Source: Promerops cafer
Taxonomy: Eukaryota; Chordata; Aves; Passeriformes; Nectariniidae
Reading direction: 5' to 3'
Length of the DNA stretch: 64,000 nucleotides
NCBI GenBank assembly: GCA_013398275.1
Contig: VZSE01003047.1
Coordinates: forward strand, 818,422-882,421
The notes under the pieces: model-generated
What the model saw: the letters and a program-made list of their open reading frames with translations, nothing else
What the model was told of the DNA's origin: nothing
Database searches by the model: none
Position numbers and translations under genes: made by a program
Shown here: positions 24,263 through 35,582 of the stretch, piece after piece
Layout of the letters: every line of letters starts with the position of its first letter
Numbering within the stretch: position 1 is the stretch's first letter

Positions 24263-26364
24263 TCCTCTGCACCTTTGATGAAATCCTTGTCCATTGTGAT
24301 GCACATTTGAGGGAAAAACCCCTACAAATATAAACTAAGGCTGTTTAATCTTTCATGTGGTGTTTTATAAGACAAAACAATGACAAAAATTTCTTTCAGT
24401 GACAAACCTTTCCAAGGGCAGTTTGTCCAGAAAAATTCATTTATCCTATCGGAAAGCAAAGAGCAAACAATGACAAAGGGTTTATGTTCAGAAAACACAC
24501 ATCACCAGTGTGTTCATTATTTTTTAGGAAGTTTTCCTGATCTGCAGACAGGGAAAAGTCTGGGAGGCACGAGAGCATCCTGCAAGCAGGGAAGGGGACC
24601 TGAGCAAGGGCTGCAGGACAGGCACGTGCTGAGCTCTAAAAGAAAGGACTCAAAGACCCCCAAGTTGTGCTCACCCACTTCATCTGTCTTTGCCTCTGTT
24701 AAGAGCAAACAAATTGTTCTTCACAGAGCTCCAGCTTCACCCTTAACCTCCTGAAGGATCACAGAAGAAATATGCCACTGGGACCCAGCAGAACTCCCAG
24801 AGGTTTATCTCTAGGAGGTTCAGCATTTTATTTTACCTCTCTGAAATATAGACCAAATATGAGCCCTCGCCTCACACAAATCTTCTACAACTCTCCCTTT
24901 GTTCTGAGCCTTTAGGAAAAAAAAAAAAACTGAAAATTTAATACAATAAATCTCTAGGGAGAAAGGGGAGGTGGAATGGCCCAAAACCAACAGAGAAAGG
25001 TAATTCCAGGCCACAGTTCCAGACCTGTGTCCATCCACCAAGAGGTGCCTACGTGGAGAAGGAGCAGACAGGGTGGGCTAATCAGCCTCACCCTATAAAA
25101 TAAATAAAATAAAACCCCCATTGGCCTGGACATGAGACAACCTCCATCTCCCATTGCAAAGAATAGAAATAAACTGCAATAATATTTCTATTTAGAAAAA
25201 AATATGAAAGCCCTTGAGCCATCCCTCCCCTTGCGAGCAATCAGGGTGTTTTTCTCTTTCATGCTCTGCTTTTCTTTTCTGTGCCATGAATTTGCATTTC
25301 CTCATCTGCCTAATTCCAGCTACATTTTTTTGTTGTTGTTATTTTCATATAAAATCTCTGTGGTTGGTGAAGGAGGCAGAAACAGAAGATGCACTTCAAC
25401 TCCTCACGTGTCTTCAGCATCTTTGTGGTGGAATTGGTCCCTCAGAGAATCAACTTCTGACCTGCTCTAAGTTCCTCTTCACAGAGTTGCATTAAAAAAG
25501 CCAAAATTCCTCATTTTACAGCATCTCCTTTAACCCAAATTTTATTTAATTTTCTTGTTTACCAACAATCACCCTCACTTTCATCCACCACCCAGTAGGG
25601 AAAACCCTCCTTCATTTTTGCACCAACTCCCACTCAATTAAGCCATAAAAAATATTTTTAATCCCCAGAATTTTTGGACATCTCCTTTTTCACACTGAGA
25701 TGAAATCCCTATAGCACAGGAACACTGGAGGAGCTTGTCCCCATCCTCACCTATATCCCATGGAAAAAAAAAAAAAGAAAAAGAAAAACAAAAACCAAAA
25801 TAGTGTTTTTTCCCAAATGGAGAGCAATGAAGGTGGAGGGAAATGTGTCTCCTGCAAGTCAGTAATTACCCCATAATCCTGAGGCATCCTTTATCCCAGA
25901 AAACTGATGTAATGGATGTAAAGGATTCACATGAGACAAACACACAGAAAAACCATGTCCAAATGAGGGCTACAATTGTGCATTTCCCATTATCTTCCCC
26001 TTTATTCATACCCAAAAAACAACTGTGGGTGTTTAATAAACCCCCAGTTCTCCTCTTGCTTTGTTGTATCCATCTCATTCCTGCCAATATCCCACTTGCA
26101 ACTCCATCTCATCCATTCCCCTGGGAAAAAAACATTTTTGGGATGTGAAAACAGACTGTGATTTTTAAGTAATTTGATATTCAGTGTTTTCCTAGCACTA
26201 AATGGAGTTCTTGGACATAGGAATGTTCCACCATTCACTGATAAATGACATAGAATTAACAGCAATCAAATCAGGGCTTCAGCTGGTACCAAATCAAGGA
26301 TTAAACACCAGTTCTGGACTTCACTGGGCAGTGGCTGAGCAAAGGAAAGGCAGAAAATAAGGAG
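24263..26364. other. Non-coding DNA, no gene recognised
   Basis: AT-rich with an A-rich tract near 25763-25800. No exon, RNA gene or transposon body was recognised. Confidence 0.45.
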
Positions 26365-26470
26365 AAATAAAAGGTTGGATGGGGTTTGGGGCAACCTGGT
26401 CTTTGGAAGGTGTCCCTGCCCATGGAATGAGATTGGCTTTGAGGTCCCATCCCTCCCAAACTTTCTAAAA
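26365..26470 (+). mobile_element. CR1 LINE fragment, degraded 3' end
   Basis: About 100 bases read as the CR1 3' end in plus orientation: 'ggttggatggggtttggggc', 'aacctggtctttggaaggtg', 'tccctgcccatgg', then a 'gaggtcccatccctcccaaa' terminal core. The copy is more diverged than its neighbours. Confidence 0.82.
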
Positions 26471-28599
26471 TGAGTCCAGTCTGTCACCACTCCCTGGTTT
26501 TGTCAGCTTTGCCTTCCCAAATATGAGATTTTCATCATCCCCACACCCCACCCAGAGGCTGGGACAGCTCCTAGAAAAATCCAAGTAGTGAGAAGATGAT
26601 TCTTCAAAACTCTTCTGCTCCCTGTTATACTTTTAATGCTGGAAGGGACAAAAGGGAAATTGAGAGGAAAACCCCTTTTTTGCCTCACGATACAAACCAA
26701 GGACTTGCTGGCTCTGCCAAAGAGTTTGGGGAAAGGATGTTCCTGGCACTGCCCCCTAACTCCTGCTGGCTGCTCCCCCTGATTTGGGGATATCTTTAGC
26801 AAGCCTTTGCACAGATTAACTTCCATAACACACAGCAACCTGGATGCTGCCACTTCCCAGGACAAATCCTGCTCTGATCCCTCCCATGACGACTTCAGCT
26901 GATTCCTTCGCTGTGGATTGAGGAGTTGAAATTCCCCAGAGCTGGGTAAAGCAAGGCCATCAGCAAATCACTGCCAGGAAGCTTCCAAAAGGACTTGAAA
27001 TCCTTAAAACAAGGCTCAAAATAACACAAAAATTAATTGTAGCCCTCCCATGCAAGAAATAAGGGATCTGTGAGTGCTTTGCTATATCCATGAAGAAGGA
27101 AATCCTTCTGGTGCCATTCCTTCCCAGGGCAGGGTCTGTTCCCTTCCACCAAAGCCACCAGCAGGGGACAAGGAGCAAATTCCATCCTGTTCCCCACCTG
27201 TCTGTCTCCAAAGCCTCCCAAAGTTATATTTGCACCAATTGCAGGAGGCAGAGACAGAAGACCTGAATTTGGGAGGTGTTTTCAAAACTACAAAGCAAGA
27301 TTTTCAAAAATAAAGTGCCCAAAATGAAGTCTTCCACAGGATAAATTTTGATAAATTTCACATTTCTTTTTAATGTATCCAGGAGCTTCAAAAATGGCAT
27401 TTTTCCCACTTAGAAAGGAGGGAAATAGGTAAATAAAAAGCTTAAAAAGCACGAAACAAAAATCAATGGAGTTTTTGATAGTTCTCCTTTAATTTCTGAA
27501 GCCAGTGCAGTTGTGTCTGCACTGACCAGCTCTGAACTGGGCTCAGGAAGATCCCATGTAGGGAGCAGTTATCCCTCAAAAGGTCCCCTGCTGATGGCTG
27601 CGAGCAGAACTGAGGAAAAAAAAAACTGGCAAGAAAGATATTTGCAAATATTTTAATAGATGCCAATTTTCCTGATGTTATAGAGAGTGTGGCTGGGGCT
27701 GGAGATTTTTTTCAAGCCTCAGCTTTCACAGGCAGTGATTAAATGAGAATCAGAGCCTTCCTTCAGATAAGCAAGAAAATCACACGTCCCCAAAGTTGCA
27801 AAAATTCTTGCAAATGTGTTCCAGTGACAACAGAGACTCAGAAATAAAAGGCCAACCTTAAATAAATAAATAAACAAAAAAAACCCCCACAATCTAATTT
27901 TTTGTTAGTAAGTAAAATTATGTTTTAGAAGTTATTGTTGGCAGCTTTTCCACTTCATTTTTTAAAAGAATTTTTGGGTTTGCTTGCAGCCTGTACATAT
28001 CGACATTAAAAAAAAAAAAAAAAAAAATTAATGATTATCAGGCCAGAGAGAGTTTCTCAGTGAAAAAGTTTTTCCACAAGAACCAGAAATAAGGGATTTA
28101 CATCCCTTGGTTTTTTTTCCTCTGTATACAAGGTTTGTCTATTTTTTTTCACTGTCTGTGGGGAGAGGGATTTCTCCAGAGGGAGAACCACGGCACCATT
28201 GGAAGGAGAAACTTCTGCCTAAAGCTGCTCCTTTCCTTCTCCCCACTGAGCGCAGGAGAAGCTGAAATCCCGCCTCCAATTCCCAGCTTCCCAAATCCCA
28301 GCTGCAGGGACCGTGCCCAGCATCGCCCGGCACAAAACACGAGGATCAACTTGCCCAGCCTGGGACTGAGAATTCGCAGTTTAAATAATCAAAGACACAA
28401 ACGGCGACCACCGAGTTGGGATGGAGATGCACAGTTAACCCGAAATAATCAATAGGGAGAAAAATCCCCCAAATTCATTCTTCAGGCAATTTCCACGTAC
28501 ACAGAACTGTGCATAGCTGGGACAACTCCAATGACAGATTTAAATGTCTTCCCCCTTTTTATTTTTTTTTTTTTTCCCTATAATCTCATCTTTACCAAC
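26471..28599. other. Non-coding DNA with homopolymer runs
   Basis: Unique AT-rich sequence. The runs A20 (28008-28027) and T14 (28562-28575) are the only recognisable elements. No exon was identified. Confidence 0.45.
28008..28027. repeat. Poly-A run (20)
   Basis: Twenty A bases. The upstream sequence shows no processed-gene or LINE body to which it could belong. Confidence 0.95.
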
Positions 28600-28619
28600 T
28601 CAAAAAGTCCAAAGACGAT

Positions 28620-28985
28620 AGGAACTTTCAAGACCCTGGTGAGAGGAGCGCTCGGAGCGAGCCCTGCCAGCCCATCCCTGGCACGGGGGGTGGGATGTGC
28701 TGCGGGAATGTCGGGGGAGATGCCTGGAAGTCATCGCTCCTGGCTCACCTCCAGTCAGCCACTGAAGAATCAGTCCCGGTGAAGTTCACGCCACGAGCAC
28801 CGAGATGCGAAGTGCAGGGGGAAAGCACGGGAAATGTTATGTCTGCAGGGAAGGAGTTTGATAAATGTTTAAGGAAACGGCTGCTCTCAAGACCTTGATC
28901 TTCCCCGTAAAATTAAGATATTGCTCGGATCGTGCCGCGGAGTTTGTCGTCTCCCAAACTCAGTTGTCTCAATGAATTTGTGGGG
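28620..28985. promoter_or_regulatory. CpG-enriched unique block, possible regulatory element
   Basis: CpGs recur from about 28645 (cgctcggagcgag) through about 28970, with GC content above the flanks and no recognisable repeat. The part from 28850 to 28975 combines AT-rich cores with scattered CpGs, a texture typical of conserved non-coding elements. No promoter motif or transcript evidence is visible. Confidence 0.28.
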
Positions 28986-29414
28986 TCTTGGGTGATTTTC
29001 CCGTGTTTACCCACCCTTGAACCCTTTCCAAGCCTTTCCCAGCTCCTCGGCAGCCAACACAGAAAACATCTTTAGCAAGTGCCTTTATTTCCAACTCGAT
29101 TCACGCTGACGACCCCATTCAAAATGCAAATGGAAGAGTCTTTCTGGAGCCGCCTTTCGCAGCTTCCACCTCTTCCAGACGCATTTGTGTTGGGCTCCTC
29201 ATTGTTAGGCAGAGCAGGGCATTTATGGGGACGCTAAAAGCACCATCAGAACCCCTGATCTGGGCGTTGGGACCACCTGGGTGTCCCCAGAAGCCACATG
29301 GCACAGAGCTGTCGCACGGAGCCACAGCCAGGGCTGTGCCATCCAACGCTCCTTTGTTAATTGTTCAGCCGGAGCGGGGCTTAGGGACAGCAGAATTCCT
29401 CTAGAATTGCTAAA

Positions 29415-29544
29415 ATCCTCATCCAAACCAGGCTGGACGGGGCTTGGAGCAACCTGGGATGGTGGAAGGTGTCCTTGCCCATGGCAGGGGTTGGAATGGG
29501 ATGAGTTTTAAAGTCCCTTCCAACCCAAACCAGTCTGGGACTCA
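29415..29544 (+). mobile_element. CR1 LINE fragment, 3' end
   Basis: Plus-oriented CR1 tail: 'ccaggctggacggggcttgg', 'agcaacctgggatggtggaa', then a well-preserved 'agtcccttccaacccaaacc' core. It abuts a second CR1 copy that starts immediately downstream. Confidence 0.93.
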
Positions 29545-30003
29545 TTAATTTGTGACAAGAAGGACATTGAGGGGCTGGGGCGTGCCCAGGGAAGGGAACG
29601 GAGCTGGGAAGGGGCTGGGGACCTCCTGAGGAGCTGGGAAGGGGCTCAGCCTGGAGCAAAGGAGGCTCAGGGGGCCCTTGTGGCTCTGCACAACTCCCTG
29701 CCAGGAGGGGACAGCCGGGGGGGTCGGGCTCTGCTCCAGGGAACAGGGACAGGAGCAGAGGGAACGGCCTCAGGCTGGGCCAGGGCAGGCTCAGGGTGGA
29801 TTTTGGGAAAATTCCTTCATGGAAAGGTTTGTCCAGCCCTGGCACAGCTGCCCAGGGCAGTGCTGGAGTCCCCATCCCTGGAGGGATTTAAAATCCATGT
29901 GGATGTGGCACTTGGGGACACGGGGCAGTGGTGGCCTTGGCAGTGCTGGGGATGGTTGGACTAAATTTGAGTGGGCCTTTCCAACCTCAGTGATTCTGTC
30001 TCC
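29545..30003 (+). mobile_element. CR1 LINE copy of a different subfamily
   Basis: The copy opens with 'gacaagaaggacattgaggg', which corresponds to the very end of ORF2. It then runs through a GC-rich 3' region to 'gatgtggcacttggggacac' and the tail 'cctttccaacctcagtgatt'. The tail differs from the GC-rich subfamily at 0.9, 15 and 39 kb. It begins within bases of the end of the preceding CR1, forming a head-to-tail pair. It has no coding capacity. Confidence 0.92.
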
Positions 30004-32027
30004 TAAATCAAGGAGTGCCACTATGCCAAACTATGAAAGTGAGACAGATTTAATTTCTGAATTCACTAAACCAATAAAAATCAGAAAATCTCCATCAATA
30101 GATTTTGCCTAAAAGGTACAAGCAGTGCATCCAACAATTTCAGAACTGTGTCTGGATTACACATCCCTGCACCGAGTCCTTGTCCACCCTGATTTTATGG
30201 ATACATCTTTGAGGCTTTAGGACTTGATGAGCTCCCCAATCAGTAAAAGTTGCTTGCAACACCTTTGCCTCGTGTGCCAAAATAAAGCAATACTTGGAGA
30301 AGTTGTATTTGATACAGTACAAAACTGCCAGCAGCCCAGGAATGTGCAATCAGCAATTATGACTATTGAATAGTCCCAGATAGAAAGGGGAAAAAACCAC
30401 ACATGGAAAAGTGAGATTTATCAGGCAGTTAATTGCCAAGCATTTTAATTTAAGAGTTAGGAAAATGTAATTCTAATTATTACCGAATTATGCAGTCATA
30501 CATTTTCATACTCATGTAATATAGGACCCTTGGAATGACATGACACATTTTAATTAAAACACAATTACTTATTGACGATTAGATTGGTTCAAACAGTGCC
30601 TCCCTTCCAGCACCTTTCCCTGTGTTCTTCACCAGTGAATGGCACATCAGAAACAGGGAGAGTTCAGATGTGATGCAGCAAATTTTTTGAGATTTGAGCA
30701 AAAAAAAAAAATTTGATGTAGCAAATTTTTTGAGATTTTTGTTAATTCTTTTTCTTTCTTTCTTTATTAGAGCTGTCCCTCTATATCTCTGGAATGACAT
30801 AAAGGGCTATAAATAATACAGATTTCTCCTTCAGTTATGATATAGTTTGTGACTTTGTTTCTCTCTTTGCCAAAGAAAATTCAGCCAATCTTTCATTTGT
30901 TCATCACACTGAGCACATGAACCATCATGAACTTCCCAAAACTTCCATTATTCTTTCCCAAGTTAAATTTTCTGTTCACCAACAGATCCTAAAACAAGCC
31001 AAGCTTTAGCAGGGGAAGTTTTGAACCAAAACAACAGAGCCAGGTGAGTTCTGGAAAGACATTTCTCCACAGGAATGTACAAAAACCACACCTTGGTCAT
31101 CTTTCTTAGTGAATTTTTCCCTCTCTCCAGCCAAAAACCTATTTTTTATTTTCTTCATGAGCACATAAACCTTCAGATTTACCAGCAAAACTAACTGAAA
31201 CAATTTTTTTAATATGACCAAACCAACATAACTTGGTTTTTTTAGCTGTAAACAGGAAAAAAGGAGGAGCCATCAGAATTTTAACCGATTTTTTCCCACT
31301 TAGTGTATCATAGAGCACTTCAAATAGCTTCAAGATAGAAGAATAAATAAAAAACTTACAGCCAGTTGACTCAAAATCCATCACACAAGTGCAGGAGACC
31401 ATTGTGATTCCCAAGGAAGTAAAAATTTAACCTTAGTCATCTCCTATTTTGTAAAGCCACAACCCAAATGTCAACTTTTGGTGCAAATCCCACACTTTCC
31501 CACTGAAATTCTCTGTTTCAGTTGCCAGCCAATGAAAGGAGCAAGAGAAACAGCAAATATTTCCTTCCTTACCTCTGGCATTGAAGATTGCCCCTGACAA
31601 CAGCAGCACTTCACACCTCATACTTGGGGGTGTTTTCCTCCATTCAAGGGCTTGTTGCCACTAATTAAGGCAGATTCTACTTCACACTCCTAATCAATTA
31701 AGGTAATGAGCAGATTCTACCCCTCTGCTTAAAGAGCTGGGCATTAGTTAGACTTTTCAGCAGTTTAAAATCTTGATTTTTTTTTTTTTTTTTGCTTTGC
31801 TTCATTGGTTTTTAAGATGGTGACATCTCGGCCTGGCATGTTAGATACGTTACCAGCTTTCCCACCAGGTCACCTGGAAGAATTTCTGGTCTCTGTAATA
31901 AAATTCCAAAGAAAATCCACCTGAGGTTAAATGTATTTAATTATTAATTTATGCTTTGGAGGCTCACGCCGGAATTTCATCCCATGCTTCACTATTTTTT
32001 GCATAATAAGATTTTATTCCTTATATC
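30004..32027. other. AT-rich non-coding DNA
   Basis: Apart from the 25-bp direct repeat at 30.67-30.74 kb and a T17 run at 31777-31793, nothing is recognisable. No exon or RNA gene was found. Confidence 0.45.
30671..30738. repeat. Pair of 25-bp direct repeats flanking an A run
   Basis: The segments at 30671-30695 and 30714-30738 differ at only one base (c/t at the sixth position). They are separated by 18 bases made mainly of A. This is a small local duplication, or a target-site-like duplication around an A-rich insert. Confidence 0.9.
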
Positions 32028-32087
32028 TTTTTTTTCTTTTTTTTGTTTTTTTTTTGTTTGTTTGTTTGTTTGTTTGTTTTTTTGTTT
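32028..32087. repeat. T-rich tract with (GTTT)n
   Basis: T runs broken by single C or G bases lead into six GTTT units (32056-32079). Simple sequence; open frames here give phenylalanine/valine/cysteine-rich artefacts. Confidence 0.93.
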
Positions 32088-32599
32088 ACACATATTCCTC
32101 TTTTACCTGGTCATTTACCAGATGTTTTGGTGTCCAGTCCATGGAAAACCACCCAATGAAACCCTCCCACCTCCTCCTTTCCTTCAGGAGTGGGAGTGAT
32201 TTAACCTTCATCATAAATTCGAGGTTTAGCCTGTAGGGAAAACATTTATGGAACCACAGAGCTATTCTGGGCTAAACGACAGAACTGAACTTCCCAGTGA
32301 CTCAGAATCTCAGCCAAACTTGCCCTAATTACGGAAGAGATAATTGTAATTTCTTAGGAGATGACAGCTGTGTTATAACACCAGAAATGCAGCTTTCTGC
32401 CGTGGCTTGCAAATAATCCTGCTCCTGCTCTCCCAGAGAAAACTTGGGAAGGCACAAAACGGGTGTACAAGGGGAACAGAGGCACATTCCCAAGGGGTTT
32501 GGCTCCAGGGTGACCATGAGTCCATCGTGATCGGCAGCAAAACGAGCACAGGGAGCTCAACACCCTGGAAGTCTCTAAAGGCAGGAGAAAGGAGAAAGG

Positions 32600-33468
32600 G
32601 AGCAGTTTTCCAGGAGATTTTGGCAAGAGGGAGGATGGAATAAACCTGGGAGGAGATGTTGACTCCCTCGAGGGCGGGGAGGCCCTGCAGAGAGACCTCA
32701 GCAAATCAGGGGGACGAAAAGTGAAGTTCCACAAGGAAAAGCGCTGGATTCTGCACCCAGGGTGGGACACCCCTGGATTTATGGCCAGGCTGGGAACGGG
32801 AGGCTGGAAAGCAGTGCCAGGGAAAGGGACCTGGGGGTCCTGGCTGAAGGAAGGTTGGATCTGAGTCAGCAGCACCCTGGAGCCAGAGGGGACATCCCTG
32901 TCCTGGGAGCAGCAGGCCCAGAGCACCAGGAGGGCCAGGAAGGGATTGTCCTGCTCTGCTCTGGGCTGGGCCAGCCTCACATCAAGAGCTGGGATAGTTT
33001 TGGGTGCCACAATATAAAAAAGACATTAAACTGTTAGAGAGTGTCCAGAGGAGCCACGAGGATGGGGAAGGGCCTTGAGGAGAAGCGGTGCGAGGAGCAG
33101 CTGAGGGCACTTGGAATGTTCAGCTGGAGGAGAAGAGACTGAGGGGAGACCTCGCTGCAGTTCCAGTTTCTCATGAGGGGAAGACACCGATCTCTGCTCT
33201 CTGGTGACCCGAGGGAGTGGCTGGGGCTGGGCCAGGGTTAGGTTGGATTTAGGGAAAGGTTCTTCCCCCGGAGGGTGCTGGGCACTGCCCAGGCTCCCCA
33301 GGGAATGGGCACAGCCCCGAGGCTGCCAGAGCTCCAGGAGAGTTTGGACAGCACTGCCAGGGATGCCCAGGGTGGGATTTTGGGGGGTCTGTGCAGGGCC
33401 AGGAGCTGGACCAATGATCCTTGGGGGTCCCTTCCCACTCGGGATATTTTGTGATTCCTTGATCTTCA
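32600..33468 (+). mobile_element. CR1 LINE, longest copy in the window
   Basis: This copy covers the 3' part of ORF2 and the 3' untranslated region. The frame at 32762-33037 still shows the ORF2 signature 'RDLGVLAEGRLDLSQQ' and, after a break, a decayed '...HIKSWDSFGCHNIKKTLN' block. The upstream 'ctccctcgagggcggggagg' and the end 'gggtcccttcccactcggga' also fit CR1. The left border is uncertain by about 60 bases. The copy is broken by frameshifts and internal loss and cannot encode a working enzyme. Open frames of 211 codons on plus and of 232 and 218 codons on minus overlap it and are not genes. Confidence 0.93.
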
Positions 33469-34450
33469 AGCTGGTGCCAAGGACACAACAAGATGTCACA
33501 ATCCAGCAAGTGCCACCAGCTCCCTGCAGCATCTCCTGGCTGGGATCCTTAGGAACATCACATGGACATGGGGTGGGACATTCTTTGCCTGTAGGCTTTA
33601 ATTTGAAGCTTCTCTCACTAATCCCATATCCAGAGGGTAGGCACGTGGAATTTAGGGCAAGGGGGAGGAAAATAAAGAGAATGTGGAGAAGGGGGAGAGA
33701 GGGAAACTTATGGAATATATTCATTTTTGAGATTCACAAAGGGGCAGTGAGAGCTGTACCCCAGCTGATTTCAGCAGTGCAGCAATGCTTTATCAAGATG
33801 GTTTTGCATTCTCCATGTGCAGAGAGCACCGAAGGATGATGTGTTTGCAGGGATTGTATTTCTTAAAGGAAGACAAAACCAATCAGCGATTAATATATAA
33901 AAGCCTGACACTCGATATAGGGATAAAAAAGAAATTACAGCTCCCACGATGCAAAACCTGTGGGGAAGCTCTTCAGTCTTCCCACCGTGAACAGGCTGGT
34001 GTTGAATATTCCCTAAAATCTGGTTATACATGTTTATTTCCAGCTCCTCTGAAAATGATGATGCAGGACATGCTCTTTCCCTGGTTTCTTTCATTTTAGT
34101 GTCTCTTCAGTCACTGATGCAGAATTTTTCCCCTTTATTTGAAAAGCTGAACAGGTTGGTTGTGATCTGCAAGATTCCCCTGTATGAATTCCAGCTCCCA
34201 GCCATTTTCAGGAGGACAGCCTTCCTATCAGGATATTTCCTAGTTTTCAGGCAATGAATCCAGTGCACCTGGAAAGGAATGGTCACACAAACATCCTTGG
34301 AGAGCTATGCCTGGTGGGAACATGTGCAAAGCCACTTTAGCCAACTGGAAATTTGATTTTAATTGGTTTAGATTTCATGTGTGAGGGAAGTGAGATGACT
34401 GAAAAATGGACTTTTGAATGTCTGAGGAGGAAAACGGTTGGCATAATTGG
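33469..34450. other. Non-coding DNA, no feature recognised
   Basis: Unique sequence of mixed composition downstream of the long CR1 copy. No exon or RNA gene was identified. Confidence 0.45.
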
Positions 34451-34451
34451 G

Positions 34452-34480
34452 ATATGACATCACAGTATGTGATGTCATAT
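34452..34480. repeat. Perfect 13-bp inverted repeat with 3-base loop
   Basis: The arms 34452-34464 and 34468-34480 are exact reverse complements, separated by 'gta'. Each arm contains a TGACATCA/TGATGTCA octamer (34455-34462 and 34470-34477), close to the CREB/ATF and AP-1-like site TGACGTCA with the central CpG changed. It could be a paired binding site or a hairpin. It is not part of any transposon I recognise. Confidence 0.9.
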
Positions 34481-34804
34481 TTTGTCTCCATTACACCATA
34501 TCCTGCAATGAGAGGGTCAACAGCACCAGTTATTGCCAATACCCCCCTGGAATTGGCTCCAAACCTCAGGAATTTTCACCTAAACCATGTGGATTCAATA
34601 TTCAATACAGGCATGGAGAGGGGAGAAAGCAGAGATGATTATAATAGTTTAAAAAAAAATCCAAAAGCAAAACGTACTGATTACTGACCAGGTTTGATTG
34701 AAAATGAGAAATACGTCCAAATAATCCCCCATCCCATCCCTCCATGGCATGGGGAATGGGAACACCATTCCCAGTTGATGGATAACTCTTGGGAATGTTT
34801 CACC

Positions 34805-34896
34805 TGAGGGCTCGGAGCAACCTGGTCTGCTGGAAGATGCTGGGGAGCTGGAACCAGATGGTCCTTGAGGTCCCTTCCAGAAACTGGCAATTTTCA
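34805..34896 (+). mobile_element. CR1 LINE fragment, short 3' end
   Basis: About 90 bases of CR1 tail in plus orientation: 'gggctcggagcaacctggtc', 'tgctggaagatg', then 'cttgaggtcccttccagaaa'. The terminal repeats are decayed. Confidence 0.85.
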
Positions 34897-35507
34897 GATT
34901 TTTCACTCTGCAGCCGTGGATTCCAGTGAAATCCTTCCCGTGGTTAAAAATGGTCTCTAAGCAACAAGCACTGAAATGTTTCCAAATCTTTTTTGCTTGA
35001 CCCAGGATTTGTGCTGAGTTAGATGAGTAAACACTGGCATGACGTGACATTCCTGTTATTTATGTTCCATCCAAATAAGTGGAAGATAACCTAGGCAAAT
35101 TTCCATTATCTAATTATAAAAACCTCCTCATATTCCCATGAAACTAATTTTAATTTGATGAAAAACAGACAACTTGGAAATGGATTTCCTACGATTCCAG
35201 CGATAAGATTCTTTCTCAGTGTGTTCTTAATTTACCAAAGACTCCAAAATTGGAGATCTCTATTAATAAACATTGCTGGTTGCTCATGCAGTGTTATTAC
35301 ACGCACACAAAAATAAAAATAAAAGGAAAAAGCTCCTCTGCTGCATTCCAGAGAAGGAGGAAGGAACCACACTGTGCTTTATTTTCAAGAGGGAGCTGCA
35401 GCAGGTGAAGCTCCTGCTTTGTTCAAAGCTGCTCTCACCATGTGATGGTCACAGGTGTTTAAAATATCTGCAAGAATTCCACAAAAATTGCCTTTGGAGA
35501 GCAAACC

Positions 35508-35582
35508 CCTCAGCAGGGAGGTTGGAACTGGATGATCTTAAGGGCTCTTCAACCCAAACCATTCTGTGGTTGTGTGAATTAC
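35508..35582 (+). mobile_element. CR1 LINE fragment, very short 3' end
   Basis: The sequence 'gaggttggaactggatgatc' is followed by 'cttcaacccaaaccattctg' and 'tggttgtgtg', the last 75 or so bases of a CR1. The terminal motif is well preserved. Confidence 0.88.

Noticed and set aside
33026..33724. 232-codon minus-strand frame
   Set aside because: It runs antisense through a CR1 copy, and its length follows from the GC-rich CR1 3' region.
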